Below, one piece after another: positions 1-7,297 of a stretch of DNA of 32,485 nt (position 1 is its first letter; every line of letters begins with the position of its first letter). The stretch comes from an uncultured Pelagibacteraceae bacterium (GTDB taxonomy: Bacteria > Pseudomonadota > Alphaproteobacteria > Pelagibacterales > Pelagibacteraceae), in assembly GCA_902546145.1 (NCBI GenBank), contig CACCIT010000007.1, positions 1-32,485 on the forward strand, in the 5' to 3' direction. Made by a program: the position numbers and the translations under genes. Below the pieces are notes generated by a model. The model was not told where the DNA came from, did no database searches, and saw nothing but the letters and a program-made list of their open reading frames with translations.

Positions 1-1155
1 ATTTTCAACCAACACATCAATTGTTCTATTTTCTAATTTTTTGTTCATTTGGGTTTGATTTTCAGATAATAAATTTTGAATAAATTCTAATCTTTTCATT
101 GAAATTTTTTTATCAATTAAATCTAAACCTTCTGCCTTTGTCCCAGGCCTTGGACTAAAAATAAATGAGTAAGAATTTATAAAATTAACTTTTTTAATTA
201 AATCGACTGTACTTTGGAAGTCTTCTTCAGTTTCACCTGGATAACCAATAATAAAATCACTTGAAAATTCAATTGATTGATTAATTTTTTTCAATTCGTC
301 ATAAACTTTTAAATAATGATCTATTTTATGTTTTCTATTCATTAACTTTAAAATCCTATCTGATCCACTCTGAACTGGAAGATGGACTAAAGGCATTAAC
401 TTTTTAGAAATTTTATATACTTCAATTAAATCATCAGTCATATCTTTTGGATGCGAAGTTGTGTATCTAATTCTTTTTACATCTTTAATCTTTTCAATTT
501 CTATAATCAAATCAGATAGTCTTTTACTATTATCATTGTAAGCATTTACATTTTGTCCCAAAAGTATGATTTCTTTTGCTCCATTATCTGTCAAATAATT
601 TGCCTCCTCAACTATTTGATTGAATGGTCTAGAATATTCTGGTCCACGAGTATATGGAACCACACAAAAATGACAAAACTTATCACATCCTTCTTGAATA
701 GTTAAAAAAGACGAAACCTTGCCTGACTCATTCTTTATTTTACTAAAATATTTAAATTTTGAAACAGCATCAAAATCTGTTTGTTCAATTTTTTTTCTTT
801 TTTCAATATGATCCAGAATTGTTTCGTTAATCTTATGATAGGCTTGAGGGCCAATTACTAAATCTATATAAGGCTCACGTTTAAGCATCTCTTGGTTTTC
901 TGCTTGAGCAACACACCCTGCTATTATTACTAATGGTTTTTTTTTGGCTCTAAAGCTTTTTTTAACCCTTCCTATTTCAGAATAAACTTTTTCTTTTGCT
1001 TTATCTCTAATGTGACAAGTGTTTAATAAGTAACAGTCAGCTTCTTCTAGGTTTTCACTTTTTTGATAACCAATTTTCTTTACTGAATCAAAAATTCTAT
1101 TTGAATCATATTCATTCATTTGACAACCAAACGTTTTTATGAAAATTTTTTGCAT
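1..1155 (-). CDS. miaB: MiaB, tRNA 2-methylthio-N6-isopentenyladenosine synthase (3' end cut by window)
   Basis: This radical-SAM methylthiotransferase adds the 2-methylthio group to i6A37 of tRNAs that read UNN codons. The start is the ATG at 1153-1155, and the frame stays open to base 1, giving 385 visible residues. The N-terminal domain carries the three cluster cysteines C11 (FGCQMN), C47 (NTCHIR) and C81 (AGCVAQAE). The radical-SAM motif CxxxCxxC is EGCDKFCHFC, with C157, C161 and C164, the same numbering as I recall for E. coli MiaB. The visible end (NRTIDVLVEN) is the beginning of the TRAM domain, so only the last part of the protein is missing. It lies 6 bases after fur and is probably cotranscribed with tsaB and fur. 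Confidence 0.97.
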   Translation of the reverse strand, partial: MQKIFIKTFGCQMNEYDSNRIFDSVKKIGYQKSENLEEADCYLLNTCHIRDKAKEKVYSEIGRVKKSFRAKKKPLVIIAGCVAQAENQEMLKREPYIDLVIGPQAYHKINETILDHIEKRKKIEQTDFDAVSKFKYFSKIKNESGKVSSFLTIQEGCDKFCHFCVVPYTRGPEYSRPFNQIVEEANYLTDNGAKEIILLGQNVNAYNDNSKRLSDLIIEIEKIKDVKRIRYTTSHPKDMTDDLIEVYKISKKLMPLVHLPVQSGSDRILKLMNRKHKIDHYLKVYDELKKINQSIEFSSDFIIGYPGETEEDFQSTVDLIKKVNFINSYSFIFSPRPGTKAEGLDLIDKKISMKRLEFIQNLLSENQTQMNKKLENRTIDVLVEN

Positions 1156-1161
1156 TTTAAT

Positions 1162-1572
1162 TTAGGATTTTTTTTTTATCCCATAGAGTTCAAGCTTATG
1201 ATCAACTAAAGTGTAACCATATTTATCTGCTACCTTTTTTTGAAGTTTTTCGATTTCTTCATCTACAAATTCTATTATTTCACCTGACTTCACATCTATT
1301 AAATGGTCATGATGTCCTTCATTAAGCTCTTCATACCTAGCTTTTCCTCCTTTAAACTCATGCTTAGTAAGTATTCCAGATTCTTCAAATAATTTTACTG
1401 TTCTGTAGACGGTAGCAATACTTATTTTATTATCAATCTTTGAAACTCTATTGTAAAGTTCATCAACATCAGGATGATCAGTAGACTCGGACATGACCTG
1501 AGCAATTATTTTTCTCTGATCTGTCAATTTCACACCTTTTGCTAAACATTTTTGCTCAATTGTTTCAGACAT
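1162..1572 (-). CDS. fur: Fur-family metalloregulator
   Basis: A 136-residue Fur-family repressor, the normal length. Residues 1-80 form the winged helix, with the recognition-helix signature ISIATVYRTVK at 50-60. Residues 81-136 are the dimerisation domain with the metal-binding HHDH at 87-90. The CxxC structural zinc motif that follows HHDH in enterobacterial Fur is absent; the sequence reads HHDHLIDVKSGEIIEF, as in alphaproteobacterial Fur/Mur proteins. Iron or manganese sensing cannot be told apart from sequence. The gene sits between tsaB (9 bases upstream) and miaB (6 bases downstream). This matches the alphaproteobacterial tsaB-rimI-fur-miaB order except that rimI is missing. With 9 bases upstream there is no room for its own operator, so any autoregulation would act on a promoter further up. 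Confidence 0.95.
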   Translation of the reverse strand: MSETIEQKCLAKGVKLTDQRKIIAQVMSESTDHPDVDELYNRVSKIDNKISIATVYRTVKLFEESGILTKHEFKGGKARYEELNEGHHDHLIDVKSGEIIEFVDEEIEKLQKKVADKYGYTLVDHKLELYGIKKKS

Positions 1573-1581
1573 AATTTAATT

Positions 1582-1968
1582 TTAACTTATATAAATAGGG
1601 TTAATCAAATTTTTTTTAATTTTAAATTTATCACACAAATAAGGGACATTTTCATATTTTACATCTTTTTCACCTTTAAAATCTTCTAAGCTATAGCAAT
1701 AATAATCAATATTTTTTGCTAATTTGAGAGCCTTCACAACAGAAATAGAATTTCTAATCCCTGCAAAACTTCCTGGGCCTCTGTTGATGTATATTTTATT
1801 AATATCCTTCAATTCAAATTTATTTAATTCTAAAAATTCTTTTATTATCAAAGTTAATTTTTCGTAATTTATTTTAGTATTCTCATGAGTAATATTGTAA
1901 ATATGATCATTAGCTATGATCATTAAAAAAATTTTATCTCCAGCTACATCAATTATAAGTTTATTCAT
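1582..1968 (-). CDS. tsaB: Short TsaB-like protein (tRNA t6A biosynthesis)
   Basis: TsaB is the non-catalytic partner of TsaD in making threonylcarbamoyl-A37 of tRNA. The diagnostic motif is INRGPGSFAGIRNSISVVKAL, close to the family GPGSFTGIR...KGLA. The open frame reaches 2019, but the ATG at 1966-1968 puts MNKLIIDVAGD at the N-terminus, as expected for the first beta strand of the actin-like fold. This gives 128 residues, against about 230 in E. coli TsaB. The end NLINPIYIS resembles the usual C-terminal P-x-Y-L/I element, so the middle of the second subdomain appears deleted rather than the end lost. Usually rimI follows tsaB in this gene order; here fur follows after 9 bases. The start overlaps the deacetylase start on the other strand by 53 bases. 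Confidence 0.85.
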   Translation of the reverse strand: MNKLIIDVAGDKIFLMIIANDHIYNITHENTKINYEKLTLIIKEFLELNKFELKDINKIYINRGPGSFAGIRNSISVVKALKLAKNIDYYCYSLEDFKGEKDVKYENVPYLCDKFKIKKNLINPIYIS

Positions 1969-2977
1969 TTTATCTTTGTTTTTTAGTTTTAGTTCTAAAT
2001 CAGATGAAAATAATATCAAATTTTATTCAGAAGATAATGGGATTTTATCAATAATGTATCATCGTTTTAATGAACGTAAATACCCGTCAACTAATATTAA
2101 TATGGAGGTATTTAAGAAGCACTTAGAAATTGTTAAAAATTCTAAATATAATTTTCTTAATCCTAATGAATTTGATTTAAAATTTAAAACTTCAAAATCA
2201 GAAAAAGAAGTTTTGATAACAATTGATGATGCATTTGAATCATTTTACAGTGAAGCTTGGCCATATTTAAGAGATAACAAAATTCCATTTATACTTTTTG
2301 TTTCAACAGAACCAGTTGGGAACAAAGGTTATATGACCTGGGATCAAATTAGAGAAATTGATGCAGTGGATTTTTCTTTAATTGGACATCATTCACATAG
2401 CCACGAATACCTAATAGAAGAAACTGAAGAAAATTTCATTTTAGATATAGAAACTGCAAACAAGATTTTTAAAAAAGAACTTAATTATATTCCTAGTCTA
2501 TTCTCTTATCCATTTGGCGAATATTCTAAATTTATGAGAGATTATATTTCTCAAAACTTTGAATACGCATTTGGTCAACATTCGGGGGTTATTGATCTTA
2601 ACAAAAATAAATTTGAACTACCAAGATTTCCGATAAATGAAAAATATGGAGAGCTTAAAAGATTTAAATCTATAATTAATTATTATCCTTTAGAATATAA
2701 AAGTTTATCTCCAAGTGAAAAACAACTTACAATAAATGACAATCCACCAAATTTTAAAGTTGAATTTTTTAAAGAACAAAAAAATTTAAGCAATATTACA
2801 TGTTATTCCAACGAAGGAGACCAGTGGGATAAATCTAAAACTAATTTATCTAATCAAATCTTAACTATTGAATTTAGAGAACCTTTTAAACCTAGAAGAG
2901 GCAGAATAAACTGTTCTTTAAACGATAATGGCAAATGGAGATGGTTTGGAGTTCAATTTCCAATCAAGAAAAATTAA
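1916..2977 (+). CDS. Secreted polysaccharide deacetylase (NodB-like, CE4 family)
   Basis: A 353-residue protein with an N-terminal signal sequence (KK then LFILSLFFSF, about residues 4-29) and a polysaccharide-deacetylase domain of about residues 40-240. Metal and catalytic motifs are visible: LITIDDAFESF (the Asp pair of motif 1), GHHSHSHEYL (His motif 2) and FSYPFGEY (motif 3). The last 100 or so residues are an extension I do not recognise. It probably removes N- or O-acetyl groups from an envelope or extracellular glycan; the substrate is unknown. I kept the ATG at 1916 because it yields a complete signal peptide, although it lies antisense inside the tsaB start. The next in-frame ATG (2054) would cut into the domain. 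The stop overlaps that of the convergent bax-like gene by 4 bases. Confidence 0.85.
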   Translation: MIIKKILSPATSIISLFILSLFFSFSSKSDENNIKFYSEDNGILSIMYHRFNERKYPSTNINMEVFKKHLEIVKNSKYNFLNPNEFDLKFKTSKSEKEVLITIDDAFESFYSEAWPYLRDNKIPFILFVSTEPVGNKGYMTWDQIREIDAVDFSLIGHHSHSHEYLIEETEENFILDIETANKIFKKELNYIPSLFSYPFGEYSKFMRDYISQNFEYAFGQHSGVIDLNKNKFELPRFPINEKYGELKRFKSIINYYPLEYKSLSPSEKQLTINDNPPNFKVEFFKEQKNLSNITCYSNEGDQWDKSKTNLSNQILTIEFREPFKPRRGRINCSLNDNGKWRWFGVQFPIKKN

Positions 2978-4041
2978 ATCAAGCTTTCTAGATCCTTACT
3001 AGATGGCAATAACCTAGCCTCATCAAAATCTTTCAATTTATTTTGACTGATTATTTTTTGTAATACTTCAATGTACTGACTTCCAGTTTCTGCATATTTA
3101 TCTAAATGTTTAGATAAAATTAAACTATCAAGTGGTTTATCATCACTTCTCAATTCACTTCTAGCTTTTCTCAGATTTATGTAGGATTTATGAGTATTTA
3201 AATTTCTTAAGTATGCTCTTACAGATAATTGTAAACTATTAAATTTCATTACTTTATGAGTTTCGCCTTTCTCAGCTTCTTTGGGCTTTAAACCTTCACC
3301 TGACCATGTCCATTGACCAAATAAAGCATTTCCTTTTCTTGCAAATCTTGAAGTTCCCCAACCTGTTTCTTTTGCTGCTTGTGCAATTGCTAACGAAGCT
3401 GGAATTTCATCCATTCTTACCTTTAATGATGAAAAATCATTTTGCCTAACACCATATTGCTTAAATTTTTTTTCAAGCCATTTTTTTTCGATGTCGGTAT
3501 TGCTACTTTTATTTAAAATCGTAAAGAGTCTTTTTCTATCTATTCTAATTTTAGTGTTTTCTTTAACAACCAATGGGAGGATTATTTTAATAAACATCTC
3601 TTTTTTTTTCTTTGAACTAGAGATGTCATTTATTTCGTTTGGAAGAAGTCCTATATCAATAGGCTTTACAAGTTTATTTTCTCTCACATCTTTTAAGTTA
3701 TAGTTTACTTCTTTAAATAATGAATTAATTTCTGAGGTTGTATACCTAACTAAATTAATTTCTGAATTATTTTCCTCTAAAATATCATAAAGTAAATCCA
3801 TCTCATCTACTTCACCTGAAACATCTTCTTCAATTAAGCTATTTGTATTAAGTTTTTTTAATAAAAGATTTTTAGAATTATTTGTAAATTCTTTATGATT
3901 AAAATTTTTTTCAGCAAAGTTAATAAAAATCGGTGTTACATAAAAAAATGAGATTAAAAAAATCCCACTTAACATAAATCTAGAAATAGAATTAATACTT
4001 TTATTTTTACTAAATTGAAATTTGATTAAATTTTTTTTCAT
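2974..4041 (-). CDS. Bax-like membrane-anchored glucosaminidase-domain protein
   Basis: A 355-residue protein with one N-terminal membrane segment (FMLSGIFLISFFYVTPIFI, about residues 22-40). A long charged linker follows, then a C-terminal glucosaminidase domain (PF01832, as in E. coli Bax and autolysins). The signature is ASLAIAQAAKETGWGTSRFA followed by GNALFGQWTW; the Glu of AKETGWG is the expected catalytic acid. It likely cleaves the peptidoglycan glycan strand in the periplasm while tethered to the inner membrane. It begins 6 bases after the NifU-like gene, so it is probably the last gene of the murJ-trpS-nifU-like transcript. Its position beside a deacetylase, and downstream of the lipid II flippase, fits cell-wall remodelling. 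Family assignment is firm; the exact cleavage specificity is inferred. Confidence 0.85.
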   Translation of the reverse strand: MKKNLIKFQFSKNKSINSISRFMLSGIFLISFFYVTPIFINFAEKNFNHKEFTNNSKNLLLKKLNTNSLIEEDVSGEVDEMDLLYDILEENNSEINLVRYTTSEINSLFKEVNYNLKDVRENKLVKPIDIGLLPNEINDISSSKKKKEMFIKIILPLVVKENTKIRIDRKRLFTILNKSSNTDIEKKWLEKKFKQYGVRQNDFSSLKVRMDEIPASLAIAQAAKETGWGTSRFARKGNALFGQWTWSGEGLKPKEAEKGETHKVMKFNSLQLSVRAYLRNLNTHKSYINLRKARSELRSDDKPLDSLILSKHLDKYAETGSQYIEVLQKIISQNKLKDFDEARLLPSSKDLESLI

Positions 4042-4047
4042 AAACTT

Positions 4048-4587
4048 TTATATTGCAACAACTTCTTTTACCTCTGGAAGATAGTGACATAGAAGATTTT
4101 GTACTCCTTGCTTTAAAGTCATTGTCGAGCTTGGACAGCCTGAACAACTTCCTTGTAATTGTACTTTTACTATTCCGTCTTTAAATTCTTTAAATTTTAT
4201 ATCACCACCATCTCTTGCAACTGCAGGTCTAATTTTTTGGTCTAAAATTTTTACAATTTTTTCCTCAATTTCACTCAAATTGTTATTTTTTTCCTCTTCA
4301 TTTTCATCAATGACGTATTCTTTACCATCTAAATAAAAATCGTTTATTAATGAAATAACAATATGTTTAATTTCGTCCCATTTAATTTGGTCATTTTTGT
4401 TTACTGAAATAAAATCCTGTCCTAAAAAAATACCCTCAACCCCATTGACTGATAAGATATTTCTGACCAAATCATTATTTATTTGATCTTTATTTGTGAT
4501 TTCGTAAGGACCACTATTTGATACTTTCTTCCCAGGAAGAAATTTCAAAGAATTAGGATTTGGTGTTATTTCAGTTTGTACAAACAT
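4048..4587 (-). CDS. NifU/Nfu-type iron-sulfur cluster carrier
   Basis: A 179-residue protein with the two-domain layout of alphaproteobacterial and mitochondrial Nfu1. The N-terminal Nfu_N domain (about residues 1-88) opens with MFVQTEITPNPNSLKFLPG. The C-terminal NifU domain (about residues 108-178) carries the cluster-binding CxxC in LQGSCSGCPSSTMTLKQGV. It hands Fe-S clusters to client enzymes such as lipoyl synthase and other radical-SAM proteins; MiaB and Nth in this window are plausible clients, but that is inference. The gene lies 56 bases after trpS and 6 bases before the bax-like gene. The murJ-trpS-nifU-like-tsaB neighbourhood is common in alphaproteobacteria. Length and motifs are intact. 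Confidence 0.93.
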   Translation of the reverse strand: MFVQTEITPNPNSLKFLPGKKVSNSGPYEITNKDQINNDLVRNILSVNGVEGIFLGQDFISVNKNDQIKWDEIKHIVISLINDFYLDGKEYVIDENEEEKNNNLSEIEEKIVKILDQKIRPAVARDGGDIKFKEFKDGIVKVQLQGSCSGCPSSTMTLKQGVQNLLCHYLPEVKEVVAI

Positions 4588-4643
4588 GTTGTAATTATAT
4601 ATAGAGCTTATTTCTAAAATTTAAACTTGATATTTAAATTATA

Positions 4644-5645
4644 TTAAAATCCTAGTATTTCTTTAATTCTATCTATCTTTTTTGATGCAATTGAGTTTGC
4701 TTTTTCAACTCCTTCTAGAAGGATTTTATCTAAATAAGGTTGATCATTTAAAAGTTTTTTTATTTCCAAAGATATAGGTTCAATCTTTTTGACCAATAAA
4801 TCAGAAAGTTGATTTTTAAATTCAGAAAAATTTTTACCTGAAAAATTTTCGACTGTATTTTGTAAAGTTGAATTATTTAAGCTAGAATATATACCAAGAA
4901 GGTTTCTTGCTTCTAACCTCTCATTTAATTCTTCGACACTACTTGGCATTGGTAACGGATCAGTTTTTGCTTTTTTTATTTTGTTTACAATTGCATCTCT
5001 GTCATCTGTTAAATTAATTCTACTTAAATCTGATAATTCAGATTTACTCATCTTTTTTGATCCATCTTTTAAACTCATAATTCTAGAAAATTCTTTTTGA
5101 ATTAAAGGCTCAGGCACTTGCAAAAAATTATCTTGATCAAAATCGTTATTAAACTTTTGAGCGATATCTCTACACAGCTCAAGATGTTGTTTTTGATCAT
5201 CGCCAACAGGGACGTGAGTCGCGTCATACAAAAGAATATCTGCTGCCATTAAAACAGGATATGAGTACAGTCCTACGCTTGCTTTCTCTTTATCTTTACC
5301 AGCTTTTTCCTTGAATTGTGTCATTCTATTTAACCAACCCATTCGAGCAACACAGCTCAAGATCCAAGCTCCCTCTGAATGAGCTGCTACACCAGATTGA
5401 TTAAAAATAATGCTTTTTTTAGGATCAATTCCACTTGCTATAAAAGTAGCTACAGTCTCTCGAATATTATTTTTTAGCTCTTTTGGGTCTTGTTTAACTG
5501 TAATTGCGTGCAAATCAACCACACAGAATATGCAATCATTGTCAGCGTCATTATTAAGGTCTACAAAGTTTTTGATTGCACCTAAATAATTACCCAAGTG
5601 AAGATTACCTGTTGGCTGAACACCAGAAAATATTTTTTTACCCAT
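4644..5645 (-). CDS. trpS: Tryptophanyl-tRNA synthetase
   Basis: A 333-residue class Ic synthetase, full length for bacterial TrpRS, which charges tRNA-Trp in the cytoplasm. It opens with [21 protein letters not shown], whose HLGN is the HIGH signature (about residues 17-20). The second signature is intact as [10 protein letters not shown] (about 197-206). The segment [14 protein letters not shown] is the expected active-site stretch. The start codon is 4 bases after the murJ stop, so the two are surely cotranscribed. Nothing unusual was seen. Confidence 0.97.
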   Translation of the reverse strand: MGKKIFSGVQPTGNLHLGNYLGAIKNFVDLNNDADNDCIFCVVDLHAITVKQDPKELKNNIRETVATFIASGIDPKKSIIFNQSGVAAHSEGAWILSCVARMGWLNRMTQFKEKAGKDKEKASVGLYSYPVLMAADILLYDATHVPVGDDQKQHLELCRDIAQKFNNDFDQDNFLQVPEPLIQKEFSRIMSLKDGSKKMSKSELSDLSRINLTDDRDAIVNKIKKAKTDPLPMPSSVEELNERLEARNLLGIYSSLNNSTLQNTVENFSGKNFSEFKNQLSDLLVKKIEPISLEIKKLLNDQPYLDKILLEGVEKANSIASKKIDRIKEILGF

Positions 5646-5649
5646 ATTT

Positions 5650-7179
5650 TTAATAGTTTAATTTAATATCACTAATTTTAAAAGCTTTGATCAAATAACA
5701 AATAAATATGTAAAAGAATAGTGCAAATAATACACTTAAGATTAGATAAATTGATTTAAAGCTATAATAAAATGAAAGTTGATTTTCAAAAAAGTTCAAT
5801 AGAAAATTAAAGAATAATCCCATTAAAATTGATGCAAAAATTATTTTAAAGAAATTTAAAAAAAAGTTATTTTGAAAGTAGAATAAATTATTATTTTTTA
5901 AATAAATAAATAACACTACTGCATTAAACCATGACGAGATTGAAGTTGCGATTGGAATTATAATAAAACCTATTTTGTTAAAATAATAAATACTGATCAA
6001 AATATTTAAAAAGACCGAAATTAACGAAATATAAAATGGTATTTTTGTATTATGATTAGCAAATAAAAAACTTGAAAAAACTTTTATCAAAGCAAAAGCG
6101 GGTAAACCTAAAGCAAAATAAAATAAAGCAAGACTTGAATTATTAACAGATTCTATATTAAAATTACCATAACCAAACAACGCTGAAATTATTTGCTCTG
6201 AACCAATCATTAAAGCTATTGTTGCTGGAATACTTAAAAATAAACTAAGCTCTAAAGCTTTGTTTTGAACAAGAGAAATTTTTTCTTCATTTTTAGAGTC
6301 TACAAACCTTGAAAGTTGTGGCAGAATCACAACTCCAATGGCAATACCAGCTATCGCTAGATTAATCTGATAAATTCTGTCTGCGTAATAAAGATAAGAA
6401 ACTGCGCTAGCTTGAAAGGAAGCAATAATTGTTCCAACCAAAATATTGATTTGTGTCACGCCAGATGAAAAAATGCTCGGTAATAGTTTTTTAAAAAAAA
6501 ACTTTACTTTTTCATCAATTGCTAACTTAAAATTAAATTTAAATGAAAAAAATCTTTTAACAAAATAATATAAAAAAATTAATTGTAAGAATCCTGCTAA
6601 AGATACACCATAAGATAAATAGTAAACAAGCTCATCTCCTAAAGCTTTAGAAAAAAATAAAACAATAATTAAAATAACATTTAATAGAATTGGTGCTGCT
6701 GAAGCTGCAGCAAATTTATTATGAGAATTTAATATTGCAGAAAAAAAAGATGCTAAACTAATAAATAATAAAAAAGGAAAAGTAATCCTTGTTAAACTTA
6801 TAGCTAAATCCATTTTTTCTAAATCATCTATAAAACCTGGGGCAATAATTGATACAAATCCAGGCATAAAAATCTGAACGAATATTGTTAAAATTAAAAG
6901 ACCTAAAAACAAAAGATTAAAAATATTATTTGCAAAATCGTTCGCAGATTTTTTTCCTTTGTTCATTTCAGAAGTATAACTAGGCACAAAGGCTGCATTG
7001 AAAGTTCCTTCTGAGAATAATCTTCTAAATGTATTTGGAATTCGAAATGCTACAAAAAAAGCATCTGCTAACAAACCTGTTCCAAGAAATATTGCAATTA
7101 ATATATCTCTAATATATCCAAGCAATCTGCTAATGATGGTATAAAAGCCAAATGTGCCTGTTGACTTAATTAAGTTCAT
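5650..7179 (-). CDS. murJ: MurJ (MviN), lipid II flippase
   Basis: A 509-residue polytopic membrane protein of the MOP/MATE-like superfamily, about 14 membrane helices as expected for MurJ. The N-terminal signature is present: [19 protein letters not shown], then [20 protein letters not shown] with the arginines of the MurJ cavity, and [14 protein letters not shown]. It moves lipid-linked peptidoglycan precursor across the inner membrane. The start is the ATG at 7177-7179. It heads the minus-strand run murJ-trpS-nifU-like-bax-like and is divergent from maeB across a 118-base spacer that must hold both promoters. The C-terminal helices are very rich in Phe, Ile and Leu with A/T-ending codons, as in the rest of this genome. 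Confidence 0.96.
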   Translation of the reverse strand: MNLIKSTGTFGFYTIISRLLGYIRDILIAIFLGTGLLADAFFVAFRIPNTFRRLFSEGTFNAAFVPSYTSEMNKGKKSANDFANNIFNLLFLGLLILTIFVQIFMPGFVSIIAPGFIDDLEKMDLAISLTRITFPFLLFISLASFFSAILNSHNKFAAASAAPILLNVILIIVLFFSKALGDELVYYLSYGVSLAGFLQLIFLYYFVKRFFSFKFNFKLAIDEKVKFFFKKLLPSIFSSGVTQINILVGTIIASFQASAVSYLYYADRIYQINLAIAGIAIGVVILPQLSRFVDSKNEEKISLVQNKALELSLFLSIPATIALMIGSEQIISALFGYGNFNIESVNNSSLALFYFALGLPAFALIKVFSSFLFANHNTKIPFYISLISVFLNILISIYYFNKIGFIIIPIATSISSWFNAVVLFIYLKNNNLFYFQNNFFLNFFKIIFASILMGLFFNFLLNFFENQLSFYYSFKSIYLILSVLFALFFYIFICYLIKAFKISDIKLNY

Positions 7180-7297
7180 AAATCATATTAGTCTTAATTT
7201 TACCCTAATTGTATACTTATTATCAGAATATATAGATCAAATATTCCAAATAATAAAAAATATAAAATAGATAAAGTTTGTATTCAGTTTAATAAAA
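7180..7297. promoter_or_regulatory. Divergent murJ / maeB promoter spacer
   Basis: This 118-base A+T-rich gap separates two divergent starts, so both promoters should lie here. On the plus strand TTGTAT (7209-7214) and TATAGA (7231-7236), 16 bases apart, are a possible weak sigma-70 pair about 60 bases before maeB. No convincing pair was found for murJ, and no operator-like inverted repeat was seen. The region being regulatory follows from gene layout; the elements themselves are uncertain. Confidence 0.3.
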
